This document shows, piece after piece, positions 47,795 to 59,206 of a stretch of 64,000 nucleotides of DNA. A model generated the notes under the pieces. That model worked only from the letters and a program-made list of their open reading frames with translations. It had not been told where the DNA came from and ran no database searches. Source of the stretch: Alisma plantago-aquatica (lineage: Eukaryota > Streptophyta > Magnoliopsida > Alismatales > Alismataceae); the NCBI GenBank assembly GCA_963693085.1, contig OY856410.1:1333681804-1333745803 (forward strand), read 5' to 3'. A program made the position numbers and the translations under genes. Position 1 is the first letter of the stretch, and each line of letters opens with the position of its first letter.

Positions 47795-49374
47795 TGTTGA
47801 CTCAAGGTCAATTAGGTCAATGTTGACTCATGTCTAAATTGACTAAACCTGGGTTTTGATGATGACTAACCATTCCACATATTGGTGTCTAATGTCTCTA
47901 CTTGAGTGATTTCAGATTAGGTATAGACACACTCCAAATGCCCTAACTTGCGCATCTCAAATTGGAGAAAAGACAAGTCAAAGTCAATACAAGTGCACAC
48001 TTTTGTAATATGATGTATATCCATTAGAATCATGTTGTAAATCACTTGTAATGATTGTATGACTTGTAATTAAGCTTAGAAAAATATCAAGACCACTTAG
48101 ATCGAATATTAGAGCACTTTAGATGCAACTTTGAAAATTGATTATAGGAACTTTGTCGGTCGAGTTTCCCAGCCTGAAAACTCGACCAATCATCCTTGAT
48201 CAATTTTCTGTAGATTGCATCGGTCGAGTTGTGTTTACACAAAACTCAACCGATCAAGTAACTGACCATTTCGATTCCTAATGGTCGGTCGAGTTTTTTC
48301 AGGACAAACTCGACCGATCATTTGAGTATCGACCTTGTCGTTTACTTGATCGGTCGAGTTACACTCATAGAAACTCGACCGATTGCACTGTACGGAAAAG
48401 TGCAGAAAAGTGCTTCTAGCCGTTGTGGAGTTGCAACAAGTGAAAATAGATCCATTGCAAGCTACAAAACAGCTAGTTTTCATTCACAAGTGTTCCCAAA
48501 GGCTAAGAGCCATCCCCAGCTATAAATAGGACCCCTTGGGCTTCATTCCAAGGTTGAGCATTCATTGCAAACTCTATGTGAGGTGCTTCCTACAGCCTCC
48601 TCTCTCTCTAAGCTTAATCACTTTCTACATTCATTAGAGTAGGAAATCTATAAGAGAGCTAGTCCTACTTGTATATCTTGTGAGGCTCTCACTTCCACCA
48701 CCTCCAATTCTATCTTTTCAATCATGAAGATGAAGGTTCTCTCTCTTATCCAAGAGAGGTGAAGAAGAGTAAGGGAAGGAGTCCCTTGGTGAAGATCAAG
48801 GCTGAAGACTTGGATCTAGAGTGGGTAAGCCCTTGGAGAAGGCAGAAGACTCAAGCTCAAGTGGGTAAGTCCTTGGTGGAAGCTTCTCCGAGTGAAGGTG
48901 AAGTCAAAAGCTGAAGATCCAAGAAGAGTGGGTGATCCCTGCAAGGCTGAAGACTTGTGCAAGAGTGGGTAAGTCCTTGGAGAAGGCCGAAGACTCTTGC
49001 AAAGTGGGTAAGTCCTTGGTAAGGTTGAAGACTCTTTGTATTGGATAGGTAAGTCTTTTGTTTGATCATGCATTGTATGTCTTATGAATGAATATAAGAG
49101 TGCAATAGTTTGGAAGTCCTAGAGGTTGACCTCTCTAGGCAAGTGGACTGACACACTTCTAGTTTGAAGTATGGAACCACTCTAAATAGCTTGTCTAATT
49201 GGTGCATGCTCAATCTCTCTCATCCTTGCTATGTATGTTATTGTTGCACCCAAATTTCCTATTTAGCAACCTTATCTTGTGATATATCTTGAAGGTCAAA
49301 TGAATTTTGTTTAAGTGCATTCAGCTCTATTCACCCCCCTCTAGAGCATCTAATCACCCATCTAGGATCCAATA
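47795..49374 (+). repeat. 3' LTR of element G
   Basis: 1580 bp, partner of 42354-43957, with hairpin array (about 48155-48385), TATA (48521-48529) and the same TA-ending terminus. It is about 24 bp shorter, mainly from a small deletion around 48580. Confidence 0.93.
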
Positions 49375-49379
49375 GAAAG

Positions 49380-50209
49380 AGCTTACTAGGAATAATAAAA
49401 TAATAGACTTAGGAGCCCTGAACACCGTAGAACCCCTATGTGAGGTCTGCACCCTAGGGGTGAAATGACCTAACCCTGGAAGCGTCCAGTATACGGGGGT
49501 TGAAACGTGCTATCAAGTGGTACGGGGGATGAAGACCTTGTCGAAGTCTCCTTAAATTATAGTTTGCAGTGTCCAACATCAACCAGAAGTCCTGGTGGCA
49601 CTAGAGTACAGAAACCAAGAGGTGGCTTGACTCTCTGGCTGTGTGCTCAGGTTAGAGGAGGAGTCTAGTTTAGGCCAGAGAGCCATTTCTCTATTGTAGA
49701 CCAGGAGAGTAGTCAGACTTAGCATTTCCCAGGTGTGTCCGCTAAGTCTTGTATGGTGTGATCGTAGTGCACTACGAGTCTTCATATGTAGAGTACACTG
49801 CATATGATTAGGGCATAATAAAATGAATGAGAGGTCAAACAAGTGTGTACAATTATTCAATTATTCTTTGTATGTTTCATAATTATTAGTTCTCTTTATG
49901 ATAAATCAAGCATTTCATATATTGATTCACTCTTAGAGATATTTAGAGTATCCTGTGTGAATCAGCAAGTCTTATGTGCTTAAAAGTATGAGAAACATAA
50001 TGAATGTTCATACATGCATTTTTACTGTTGAAATTAGATTAGAGAAATCATTGTTTAGATTCCCTTGTAAAGTTAGTTTATGTGGTTCTATGCAAGAAAA
50101 CAAAGAGTTAAAAAAAGAAGAAGTTAAGGGTGATCTTTGTAGTATGTTAAATCCTCAATTTATGCCCTAATCTCATGATTAATGGTAATTATGAGATCGG
50201 GGTGTAACA
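49380..50209 (+). repeat. Truncated F LTR copy, right half
   Basis: Continues the F LTR after G and ends GGGGTGTAACA at 50209, followed by a primer-binding site. A deletion of about 340 bp relative to copy 1 removes the stretch following GTATCCTG (49951). Confidence 0.85.
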
Positions 50210-50212
50210 ACT

Positions 50213-50224
50213 TGGTATCAGAGC
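50213..50224 (+). other. Primer-binding site of F, copy 2
   Basis: TGGTATCAGAGC after the second LTR copy, in the same context as 38490-38501. Confirms that the middle block is a real LTR 3' end. Confidence 0.85.
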
Positions 50225-51498
50225 TTAGGCTGAGTTGTCAGGGACCATTAAGTTAGTAAGTTAGAGTCATAAGTGTGGCAGATAGGAGATGTTATAATGT
50301 TAGCTCTGGGATTTGAGTATTTGGATATCTTGGTTTGGTATCTGAGTACCTGGATCAACCAGTATCAAGATACTCTGTCTATTCTTTCATGTATACCCTG
50401 GCCAGGTATATAGTGGAAGGATGGGCTAGAGAGGAACCCTAGAAATATTACAATTAGAAATAAGATAAGTAACATGAATTAAGAGAATAAATATAAAATG
50501 AGATATAAATTTCATTTCATATTGTTGTTTTATTGGAGATGAATAGAAATTCTCTTATATGTTTGGATTCAGATATTCAATATTTTGAAATATATATGAG
50601 TCTTTAATATTTTTTGTACACTATGCAGTTGTAGCATTTATTGATTACATTATTTATATCAAGTAGACTAGAAATTCTCTTTGAATGAACTTTCCTAAGT
50701 GGATATTCTTTCCACATGTTTGTGATTAATAGGAGTTGGTTAATCTTAAGAAGCTCTTAGATTCAGGACTGTAGGTTCGGCCTGGTCTGGCTGGCAGGAT
50801 GCATTACTGGGATCTAATGACTTCTATTAACAATATGATAAGAGTAGACTCTAGATAAATTAGACCCACATCATAGTGAGAATGTGCATACACTAATATG
50901 TTGAAACATATGGGAAAGATTAGAATAGCTAAGAATCAATTGGAATTGATATCTGAGACCCAACTTTGGGGCCTCATATGAGAAATCCTTAATTGGGAAT
51001 AAAGGAACATGACGTAAGGTACATATTAAGTTTAATTATTAATATTATATGAACTCGAAATATGAAATATGGAAAAGATATGAGAAAAGTATGTAAGGGC
51101 CAAGGTAGTAAGAATTAATCATGAGGCATGGATTATATAATCGAGTACAATGTTTTTATGTACTCCAAAGAAAAGGGAAAATAGATGAATAGAGTTAAGT
51201 ATACGGTAAGTAAATAAAGTGAAGAGTCTTCAGAAGAGTTAAAGTAAAGAGAATTAGATAAATATGTAAATAATAAGACTAGGATAAGAAACTAAGTTAA
51301 AACAATGATAAATGTTGGAAATGATGAGCTTGAGTAAGGAATGAGGGTTATGATATAATTGAGACCATGGAATGTATACCTTTATTAATAAGTTTAATAC
51401 ATTCATCCTTACTACCTTTGGATTCCAAGTCTCTATAGAACAACAAACTAGTTTCTAAAAAAAAGAACAAAATTGTAGCTTAACAAAATGAATAAGTT
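50225..51498 (+). other. F internal region, copy 2 (left part)
   Basis: Matches 38502-39777 with scattered changes; AT-rich, non-coding. Confidence 0.75.
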
Positions 51499-52469
51499 AT
51501 ACTTTAATCTAATCTTCTAATCTCCACATGAACATGTACTCTACACTAAAATAATGTACTGTTTAAAATGCTTTAAAAGACATCATATATGATATGATAT
51601 GGGAATGTCCCAACATGTCTTATGGATTCAAACTTATATAAAAAATGTAGTTTCTTGAAAAGGTTTATCCACAAACCATAATTGTTGAATACTACCTTTA
51701 ATACCAATCCAACAATCAAAGTGTTTTGTTACTAGGATAATTGAGTTCGAAAAGAATCAATGGGAGTAAAAGTAGAACTCAAAAGGTTTGAAGTCAACAA
51801 GGAGGTACAATGGGAACAATTGGGAATCACAAATTGTTATGGAATCTCAAAGTTCCATATGTAACAAAAACCTAATAGTTCTAGTAGAATGTATCTGAGA
51901 TTGAAAGATTGTGAATCTGATAGCTTAGATGAGTTGGTAATAAGATAATGAGCCAAAAAATCAACTAAAAGCTATTGAGATCCTATATATGATAAATGGC
52001 TTAAGGCCATTATGGAGTCCATGTACACTAACAAGGTATGACCTTGCTAGTAGCACCTAAAGGGGTAAAATCCACAAGTTGCAGTTGGGTTTTATTGAAT
52101 AGACCAACATGGATAATCTAAAATGACAAATTGGTAATAAAGGTTTTCAAATCAATTCAAATTATTGAACATGAAGAAGTTCCTTTACCGATTGTCATGC
52201 TTGTTGTTGTTGCTAGTATAGACCATGAGATTTGGCAAATGAAGCTTAAAACCACATTCCTTAGAAGGAATATTTGAGAGGATGTGTATGTGACACAACC
52301 TAAAGGTTTTATAACTTCATGAATGTAAATATAGTCTATAAGATACAAAGTTCAGTATAGAGATTGAAATAAGCATCTCAAAGATGCTATATTTTGACAT
52401 GACAAGATAGTCAAAGAGTTTGAGTTGAGTCAAGATAAAAGATGAAATTTGTGATTATAAAAGATTTAG
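51499..52469 (+). pseudogene. Captured copia reverse-transcriptase fragment in F copy 2
   Basis: Decayed copia pol in sense orientation. The best region translates across frames to AIMESMYTNKV (near 52010-52040), the GCKWVFKRKTDMDGK-like segment near 52080-52130, ASMDHEIWQMKLKTTFLRRN (52213-52272) and VYVTQPKGF (52285-52312), then YKIQSSV.RLK.AS (52335-52380). These correspond to the N-terminal half of copia RT up to the YGLKQAS motif. Frames are broken by many stops. Copy 1 of the duplication has unrelated sequence (39778-40262) at this place, so the block was exchanged or differentially lost after duplication. Confidence 0.75.
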
Positions 52470-52667
52470 TGTAATGAGATAAATGTGGGAATGAAGTGAT
52501 AAGAAAATGAATCATATTTGATGAATAACCACCATGGTAGAGGCATATAGTGAATGTAATAATGACACACAATATGATGATGAAACCCTAGAAGGGTAAA
52601 TTGAGAATGTAATCTATCTGAATGGCCAATTAAGATGAAGGAAATTCAATTGATAAGATAAGGAAGA

Positions 52668-54293
52668 TGTTGGTTGAATACACTAACGAGTTTCAATCAT
52701 TAAGAATGATCTTTTACTCAACTAGCTATATCCTGCAAGTATACGAGAGTAGTTGTAGTCGAGGTCGAACACAAGGAGCGTTGGTTAGTTAGACGTAAGA
52801 GTTATGATTTTCAATAATCTAGATCATTGTACATAAGATTATTGGATTAGAACGACTAAATTATAGATTTAAAACAAAACAGTAAATTTTCACTTAAGAA
52901 AGGTTAAGATTCAGATTTGGAAGGATCTTAGACTTGGGATTTCACTATCACATTCATAGCTTATATTAAAATATGAATTTAAACATGTTAATTAACTTGT
53001 AAAGGAGGTTTGTAGTCATCACTCACCTCCCAGTGAAGTAATGATGATTCTAACTCCATACATCACTCTCATGCATGTATTTCATTTTGAATCACAAACC
53101 TTGCTCCTCAACTTAATCCCAGCCACTCTCGTGGTCAAGGACAAGTTGCCAAAAGAGTAACTCCATACTCTCAAACACATCTTCTCAGATTATGAAAGAA
53201 AGTATAAAACATGCAAGTATGATGGCCAATCACACAAACAAGCATTTCAGATCTGAAACAACTCTTGGAATATGCAAGAAACTAACATTTAGTACGAAAT
53301 TCATATGTTCATACAAGCTATGACATGGGAGTTACTCTCTCATGCCCAAGAAGAAGAGTCTACTCATCCATAATGATGTACAGCAGAAGATGTGCAGAAA
53401 TTTTAGAGTTAAACATGGTTTAGAGAAGGAAAAGCTAAGCAATCCCAAGGTGTAACCAAAGGAAGGTAGAATTCCAACTTGAGGACGAAATCCCACTTCT
53501 ACAGCTGCTCCAAACCGGACAAACTTCCCTCTCGAGAAGCTTTGTGGAGTGAATAAGCTTTGCTGCACCTTGGAGAAGAAGCTTGGAGAAGAAGAGAGGA
53601 AGAATGGGGTTTCTTTGGCAAGAAACCACCTCCTTTCCCCTCAAAATCTCCCTCCTATGCTCTAGGCTTGCTCTAGGACGAGAGAACTTCCGCAAATGAC
53701 CGGGCATAACCACTCATTAAGTTCCCACTTCGTTTTAAACAAAAACTCGTATTTTTAAAAAATGCTGAAACTGCCAGGTGCACGTCGTGCACTTTAAAGT
53801 GCACGTCGTGCAACTTTCCAGAAACTTTCAGTTTGCTCCAGAATGCATTGTGCACGGCGTGCGCTGAAGAAATGCACGCCGTGCAACTTTTCAGAAACTT
53901 TCAGCTCCCAGGTGCACGCCGTGCAACTTTCCAGAAACTTTCATTCTGCTCGATGCTCCAGGTGCACGGCGTGCACTTTGCTGTTCTGGGCTATTGTGTA
54001 TTTTGATCATAACTTTCAGTGTGTAGGTCTGATTTACATGCCGTAAAAAGTGGTATTTGTGTAATTTCGAACCCCAAAACATGTAGATACATGAGGAGTG
54101 ATCCAATAACAAATAATATGATATTTTCCTCATAATTTCATTGTAATATGTGGTACCTACAGTCCAAACCATGAGACAAGTAAGAATAGCTAAAAATATA
54201 GAATCTAGCATGAATGAGAGTGATAATTGAGTCAAAACAATATGGATATGCAACCAAACATGATCCAAAAGGTGATATGATTTGTGCACATCA
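52668..54293 (-). repeat. 3' LTR of element E
   Basis: 1626 bp, TGTTGGTTG...GCACATCA on the plus strand (TGATGTGC start on the minus strand). Contains six GTGCACG-type palindromes at 53778-53976. Confidence 0.95.
53778..53976. repeat. GTGCACGNCGTGCAC array, E 3' LTR (six units)
   Basis: Units at 53778-53792, 53799-53812, 53850-53864, 53873-53885, 53912-53925 and 53962-53976, with centre base C, G or T varying. Most are followed by AACTTTCCAGAAACTTTCA, making a loose higher-order repeat. Located in U3 as read on the minus strand. Confidence 0.95.
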
Positions 54294-54335
54294 AATCCCC
54301 TTAAGCTTAAACCATTGCTTGTCCTCAAGCAAAAA
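54294..54335 (-). other. Polypurine region of E
   Basis: On the minus strand GAGGACAAGCAATGG, TTTAAGCTTAAGGGGATT directly precedes the LTR start TGATGTGC. Same arrangement as in B. Confidence 0.85.
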
Positions 54336-55461
54336 GAGCATAGAAACATAAATGAAGAATTGTCAAGTTCATGAATAGATCAAATGAAATGAAAGATGTG
54401 TATAAAACCAAACCAACCATGATCAACATGTTTATGCTCATAGCCATCAATTCAACTTAAACACCCAAGAAAGATATTTTTAGTTCAGCAGGGGTGGTCA
54501 CAATTAAATGAATCAATCAATTAAACAACACTAAGTAGAATTTGGATGACCAAGCCAAACAATTAGTGGATGCACAACTCAAACTCTCAACTATTAAGGA
54601 TACAAATGATGAAATCTTAGTTAAAATTGACAATTTTAGTTGTACTCTCCTTCTTTCCCAAAAATGATATGATAATGGATTATGGGTTCCGACACTCGGC
54701 TGCTAAAGTAGGCTTATGCACACGTGGAATGCCGGTTGGGGTATTTTACCCTCTTTTAAGACATACCACCTAACCATCGTGGCCAGATCGGACTTACACT
54801 AGGCTAGCATGATATGTGGGCGGTTTAGCCATATTTTATGGGGTATAAAGATGAGATAAGCCAAAAGAAATTTTAATTTTGTTTCAAAAAGTTAGGAGAG
54901 TCAACTAAATTGCAACATTAGCTAGATTTCATTCATTTTTTTTGAAAATTTTTCATAGAAAGAGTGGTTGAAAATGCACTAAGAGCTTGGCAAGGGCATC
55001 TCGTATTCCAAATGATGTTGTAAAGTTGATTTACTCATAAAAATTGAAACCATTACATGTTTTAAGCAATCAAGGATGTGAAAGATGAATGTTCAGGTTA
55101 GAAGCATAAACCATAGTTAAGCACATGTTGATGGCTAAAAGTTTTCATTTGATTAATGCATGTCTTTTATAATTTCTCCAAATGATATTTCTCAAAGAGG
55201 ACCATCAGTTAAGCATAGGAGTTCTATCCACATATAAAAGATAAACCTCATATCATACTAGATTTGCCACCAGAAGCACATAATTGAAAACAAAAGACTG
55301 AAATGTGAACATAAAACAAAAGCAAATGACAAGAAGCAAATAACATGAAAGGGAAAAGCTAAAAGAATTAGGTTACCATCTGGTTGCTCCCCCCTAAGCT
55401 TGAAATCTGCAGTGTCCTCACTGCATAAATCAAACTAAAAAGGTTGCAACCGGGTACCTCA
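54336..55461 (-). other. 3' non-coding region of E
   Basis: About 1.1 kb between gag and the polypurine region. No domain seen. No copies of the LTR palindrome were found here, unlike B, C and G. Confidence 0.65.
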
Positions 55462-57254
55462 TCATGGTGGAAATATCAAGGTCCATGGAGGACCGGTGCT
55501 CTGATTTGCAGCTGGAAATTGTTGTTCTAAAGATTGATGCCTCCTTGCAAATATGTCCTTGATTTGGGGCAAGCGAAAGCACCTATGAGTTGTAGCAAGA
55601 ATAGTCTTTTGTATACCAATATGATTTGTCTTTTCATTCCCCTTTGAAGCATCATCAAAATATGAGTTGGGAAGAGTTTTCTCATTATAAAGAAATGTGT
55701 CATCTAGAGTGTGAGGAGGAAGGACATGTGGCTTGCTTGAAGAATCAACATGTAGAGCATGTGTTGTAGCTTTCTCCCCTTTAGTTGCAACTTCATAATC
55801 ATCATGGGTATCAACATCATCATACTTTGAAGGATATACCTCTATAACAACTCCATTCTTCAATGTCACTGGCCTGAAATACGTAGGATTAATCTCCGGT
55901 GGACTAGGCAAGAAAGGTGGAAATGCTTCTTTGCTAAAAAGAGCTTGTTGGGTAATTTGTTTCTCCAAGATGTGTGCATGAGTGGAAATATCGTCCACCT
56001 TAGAAGAGAGTTGGAAAATGGCACCCTTCATTGATTGTCTTTGTTGTTGGAACTCCTCATTTTGCTGCATTTGAATTGAAATAAATGTTGCAAGCATGAA
56101 CTCTAATCTAGGAGTTACTTGCGGTTGTTGTGGCTGAATGAAATTTGGGTTCACATTGCTGTAGAAGCCCGGTGGAGTGTAGCCTATTGGAGAATAAATA
56201 GAAGAAGCATAACATGTAGAAGATGAGTGTCCAAGCAACCCACATGCATCACAAATATTGTTGTCTGTTTGAATTAGTTGTGTGCTTAGATTCTCAAACC
56301 TTTGTGACAAAGTGTCTATCCTTGCTGCAATCAAGTCTATAGCATCACCATGTGATCTTCCACTTGTATTTCAGAAGTAGTGTGTGAAAAGGATGGGTGG
56401 TAGCTTGTATCTGAACTCCATTGGCAATTATTTGCTGCCATTTCTTCAATAATAGCATAGGCTTCTCTATAAGATTTGTTCATTAGAGCTTCATTTGCAG
56501 CTGCATCAATAAACATCCTTGTATTGTAGCACAAACCATTATAGAAAGATTGCAATAGAAGCCAATTGCTTAGACCATGATGTGGAAAAATATGTTGAAG
56601 ATCTTTGAACCTCTCCCATGAATCATACAAAGTCTCTCCATCCCTTTGAGAATAATTGATGAGTTGACTCCTCAATTGTGCGGTCTTGCTTGGTGGAAAA
56701 TATCTTGCCAAAAAGACCTTTAGAAGCTCCTCCCCAGTGCCAATTGACTTCTTTGGTAAAGTATAGAGCCATGTCTTGGCTCTATCTCTAAGAGAGAATG
56801 GAAAAAGGATTAGGCGTATCCCATCAGTAGGAACACCATATATCTTTATAGTGCTTAGCAACTGCAGAAATTCAGCAATGTGGAGGTTTGGATCCTCCAT
56901 TGGTGTCCCTCCAAATGCATTCAGCTGTAGCAATTGTATGATGGATGGGCTAATAGAAAACTCCTTTGCCTCAAATTCTGGTATATTAATGGGCCCACTC
57001 ATGTGCATTGCAGTTGTACCAAAGTAGTCCTTAAGAGGAAGGTCATCCTCCTTGACTAGTTCTTCATGTGGATTCGGAGGATTAGGTGGATGTGGCGTAG
57101 ATGGTGGTGGTGTATGTAGTATGGGTGTTGGTGGTGTATATGATGGTGGTGAATTAGGTGTGAATGATGGTGGTGTGGATTAAGGATGCATGGATGAATG
57201 TCGTTTGGATGATGGTGACATGGATGATGGTTGTGTGGGTTGTGATTCCTCCAT
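55462..57254 (-). pseudogene. Element E gag (one stop, one frameshift)
   Basis: Likely start ATG at 57254. A Pro/Ser/Thr-rich N-terminus (about 60 residues, GGTGGT-rich DNA on the plus strand) has a stop at 57180-57182. The capsid domain then runs open to 56337, with FPFSLRDRAKTWLYTLPKKS, FLARYFPPSKTAQLRSQLIN, SWERFKDL and HHGLSNWLLLQSFYNGL, all classic Athila/Tat gag. A frameshift about 10-20 bases before 56340 joins the second frame (56334-55462), which carries a CCHC knuckle C-D-A-C-x4-H-x4-C at 56253-56212, a coiled-coil-like stretch and a variable tail. No D-S/T-G protease motif is visible. In working relatives gag assembles particles and packages RNA. Confidence 0.9.
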
Positions 57255-57535
57255 ACATGTTTGGGTTTCACTCCTTCTTGCTCCATGAGGGCTGCAAATA
57301 GTGTGTTCATTTTCTGAATGTAGAGATATGCACAGTTCAAGGATCTTTTTATGAACGCCCCATATGCTCCTGCAAATAAACAAGGTGAGTGAGATACAAA
57401 AACAAACATGGAAGATACAAAAAATTATGATGATCATGATGAATTATGATTTATGGATATGATGGTGGATATGAAGGTTGTGATCTAGTCTCATTTACTT
57501 ATCAAAAACTCTTACTCTAACAGGAATACCGATGC

Positions 57536-57553
57536 TCCCTAGCAACGGCGCCA
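57536..57553 (-). other. Primer-binding site of E (tRNA-Asp)
   Basis: On the minus strand TGGCGCCGTTGCTAGGGA, 16 of 18 matches to the tRNA-Asp complement, starting 6 bases inside the LTR end. Confidence 0.9.
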
Positions 57554-57559
57554 AAAACT

Positions 57560-59201
57560 TGTTGGTTGTTTACACTAACGAGTTTCAATCATTAAGAATG
57601 ATCTTTTACTCAACTAGCTATATCCCGCAAGTATACGAGAGTAGTTGTAGTCGAGGTCAAACACAAGGAGCGTTGGTTAGTTAGGCGTAAGAGGATTTTC
57701 AATAATCTAGATCATTGTACATAAGATGATTGGATTAGAACAACTAAATTATAGATTTAAAACAAAACAGTAAATTTTCACTTAAGAAAGGTTAAGATTC
57801 ATATTTGGAAGGATCTTAGACTTGGGATTTCACTATCACATTCATAGCTTATATTAAAATATGAATTTAAACATGTTAATTAACTTGCAAAGGAGGTTTG
57901 TAGTCATCACTCACCTCCCGGTGAAGTAATGATGATTCTAACTCCATACATCACTCTCGTGCATGTATTTCATTTTGAATCACAAACCTTGCTCCTCAAC
58001 TTAATCCCAACCACTCTCGCGGTCAAGGACAAGTTGCCAAAAGAGTAACTCCATACTCTCAAACACATCTTCTCAGATTATGAAAGAAAGTATAAAACAT
58101 GCAAGTATGATGGCCAATCACACAAACAAGCATTTCAGATCTGAAACAACTCTTGGAATATGCAAGAAACTGACATTTAGTACGAAATTCATATGTTCAT
58201 ACAAGCTATGACATGGGAGTTACTCTCCCATGCCCAAGAAGAAGAGTCTATTCATCCATAATGATGTACAGCAGAAGATGTGCAGAAATTTCAGAGTTAA
58301 AAATGGTTTAGAGAAGGAAAAGCTAATCAATCCCAAGGTGTAACCAAAGGAAGGTAGAATTCCAACTTGAGGATGAAATCCCACTTCTACAGCTGCTCCA
58401 AACCGGACAAACTTCCCTCCCGAGAAGCTTTGTGGAGTGAATAAGCTTTGCTGTACCTTGGAGAAGAAGCTTGGAGAAGAAGAGAGGAAGAATGGGGTTT
58501 CTTTGGCAAGAAACCACCTCCTTTCCCCTCAAAATCACCCTCCTATGATCTAGGCTTGCTCTAGGACGAGAGAAATTCCGCAAATGACCGGGCATAACCG
58601 CCCATTAAGTTCCCACTTTGTTTTAAACAAAAACTCGTATTTTTAAAAAATGCTGAAACTGCCAGGTGCACGTCGTGCACTTTAAAGTGCACGCTGTGCA
58701 ACTTTCCAGAAACTTTCAGTTTGCTCCAGAATGCATTGTGCACGGCGTGCGCTGAAGAAATGCACGCCGTGCAACTTTCCAGAAACTTTCAGCTCCCAGG
58801 TGCACGCCGTGAAACTTTCCAGAAACTTTCATTCTGCTCGATGCTCCAGGTGCACGACGTGCACTTTTGGTGCACGACGTGCACTTTGCTGTTGTGGGCT
58901 GTTGTGTATTTTGATCATAACTTTCAGTGTGTAGGTCCGATTTACATGCTGTAAAAAGTGGTATTTGCACAATTTCGAACCCCAAAACATGTAGATACTT
59001 GAGTAGTGATCCAATAACAGATAATATGATATTTTTCTCATAATTTCATTGCAATATGTGGTACCTACAGTCCAAACCATGAGACAAGTAAGAATAGCTA
59101 AAAATATAGAATCTAGCATGAATGAGAGTGATAATTGAGTCAAAACAACATGGATATGCAACCAAACATGATCCAAAAGGTGATATGATTTGTGCACATC
59201 A
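57560..59201 (-). repeat. 5' LTR of element E
   Basis: 1642 bp partner of 52668-54293. The palindrome array (58666-58884) has seven units, one more than the other LTR; the extra unit is at 58870-58884. Confidence 0.95.
58666..58884. repeat. GTGCACGNCGTGCAC array, E 5' LTR (seven units)
   Basis: Same layout as 53778-53976, with a duplicated terminal unit: GTGCACGACGTGCAC at 58850-58864 and again at 58870-58884, 20 bp apart. One unit is damaged (GTGAAAC near 58810). Confidence 0.95.
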
Positions 59202-59206
59202 GAAGA

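Larger units (their letters stand above)
42354..49374 (+). mobile_element. Element G: SIRE-like copia element with gag only
   Basis: 7021 bp with two LTRs (42354-43957 and 47795-49374), an initiator-tRNA-Met primer-binding site, a near-intact gag, 1.9 kb of non-coding DNA and a polypurine tract. It is flanked by a perfect TSD GAAAG (42349-42353 and 49375-49379); the unoccupied site is preserved in F copy 1 at 37312-37316. No protease, integrase, RT or RNase H is present. LTRs differ by a few percent by eye, so the insertion is relatively young. It must rely on enzymes from another copia element. Confidence 0.95.
52668..59201 (-). mobile_element. Element E: Athila/Tat-like gag-only element
   Basis: 6534 bp on the minus strand with LTRs 57560-59201 (5') and 52668-54293 (3'), a tRNA-Asp primer-binding site, gag and a polypurine tract. 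A perfect TSD GAAGA lies at 52663-52667 and 59202-59206; the empty site is preserved in F copy 1 at 40454-40458. LTRs are about 96% alike over the first 150 bp by eye. Only gag is present: no protease, RT, RNase H or integrase. A TR-GAG-type non-autonomous element. Confidence 0.96.

Noticed and set aside
57056..57437. His-rich minus-strand open frame
   Set aside because: It is the off-frame reading of the GGTGGT-like repeat that encodes the Pro/Ser/Thr-rich start of E's gag. The gag frame is the meaningful one.
53778..58884. Regularly spaced short repeats as a CRISPR array
   Set aside because: Repeats are palindromic, 13-15 bp, irregularly spaced, located in LTRs, and the context is plant retrotransposon.
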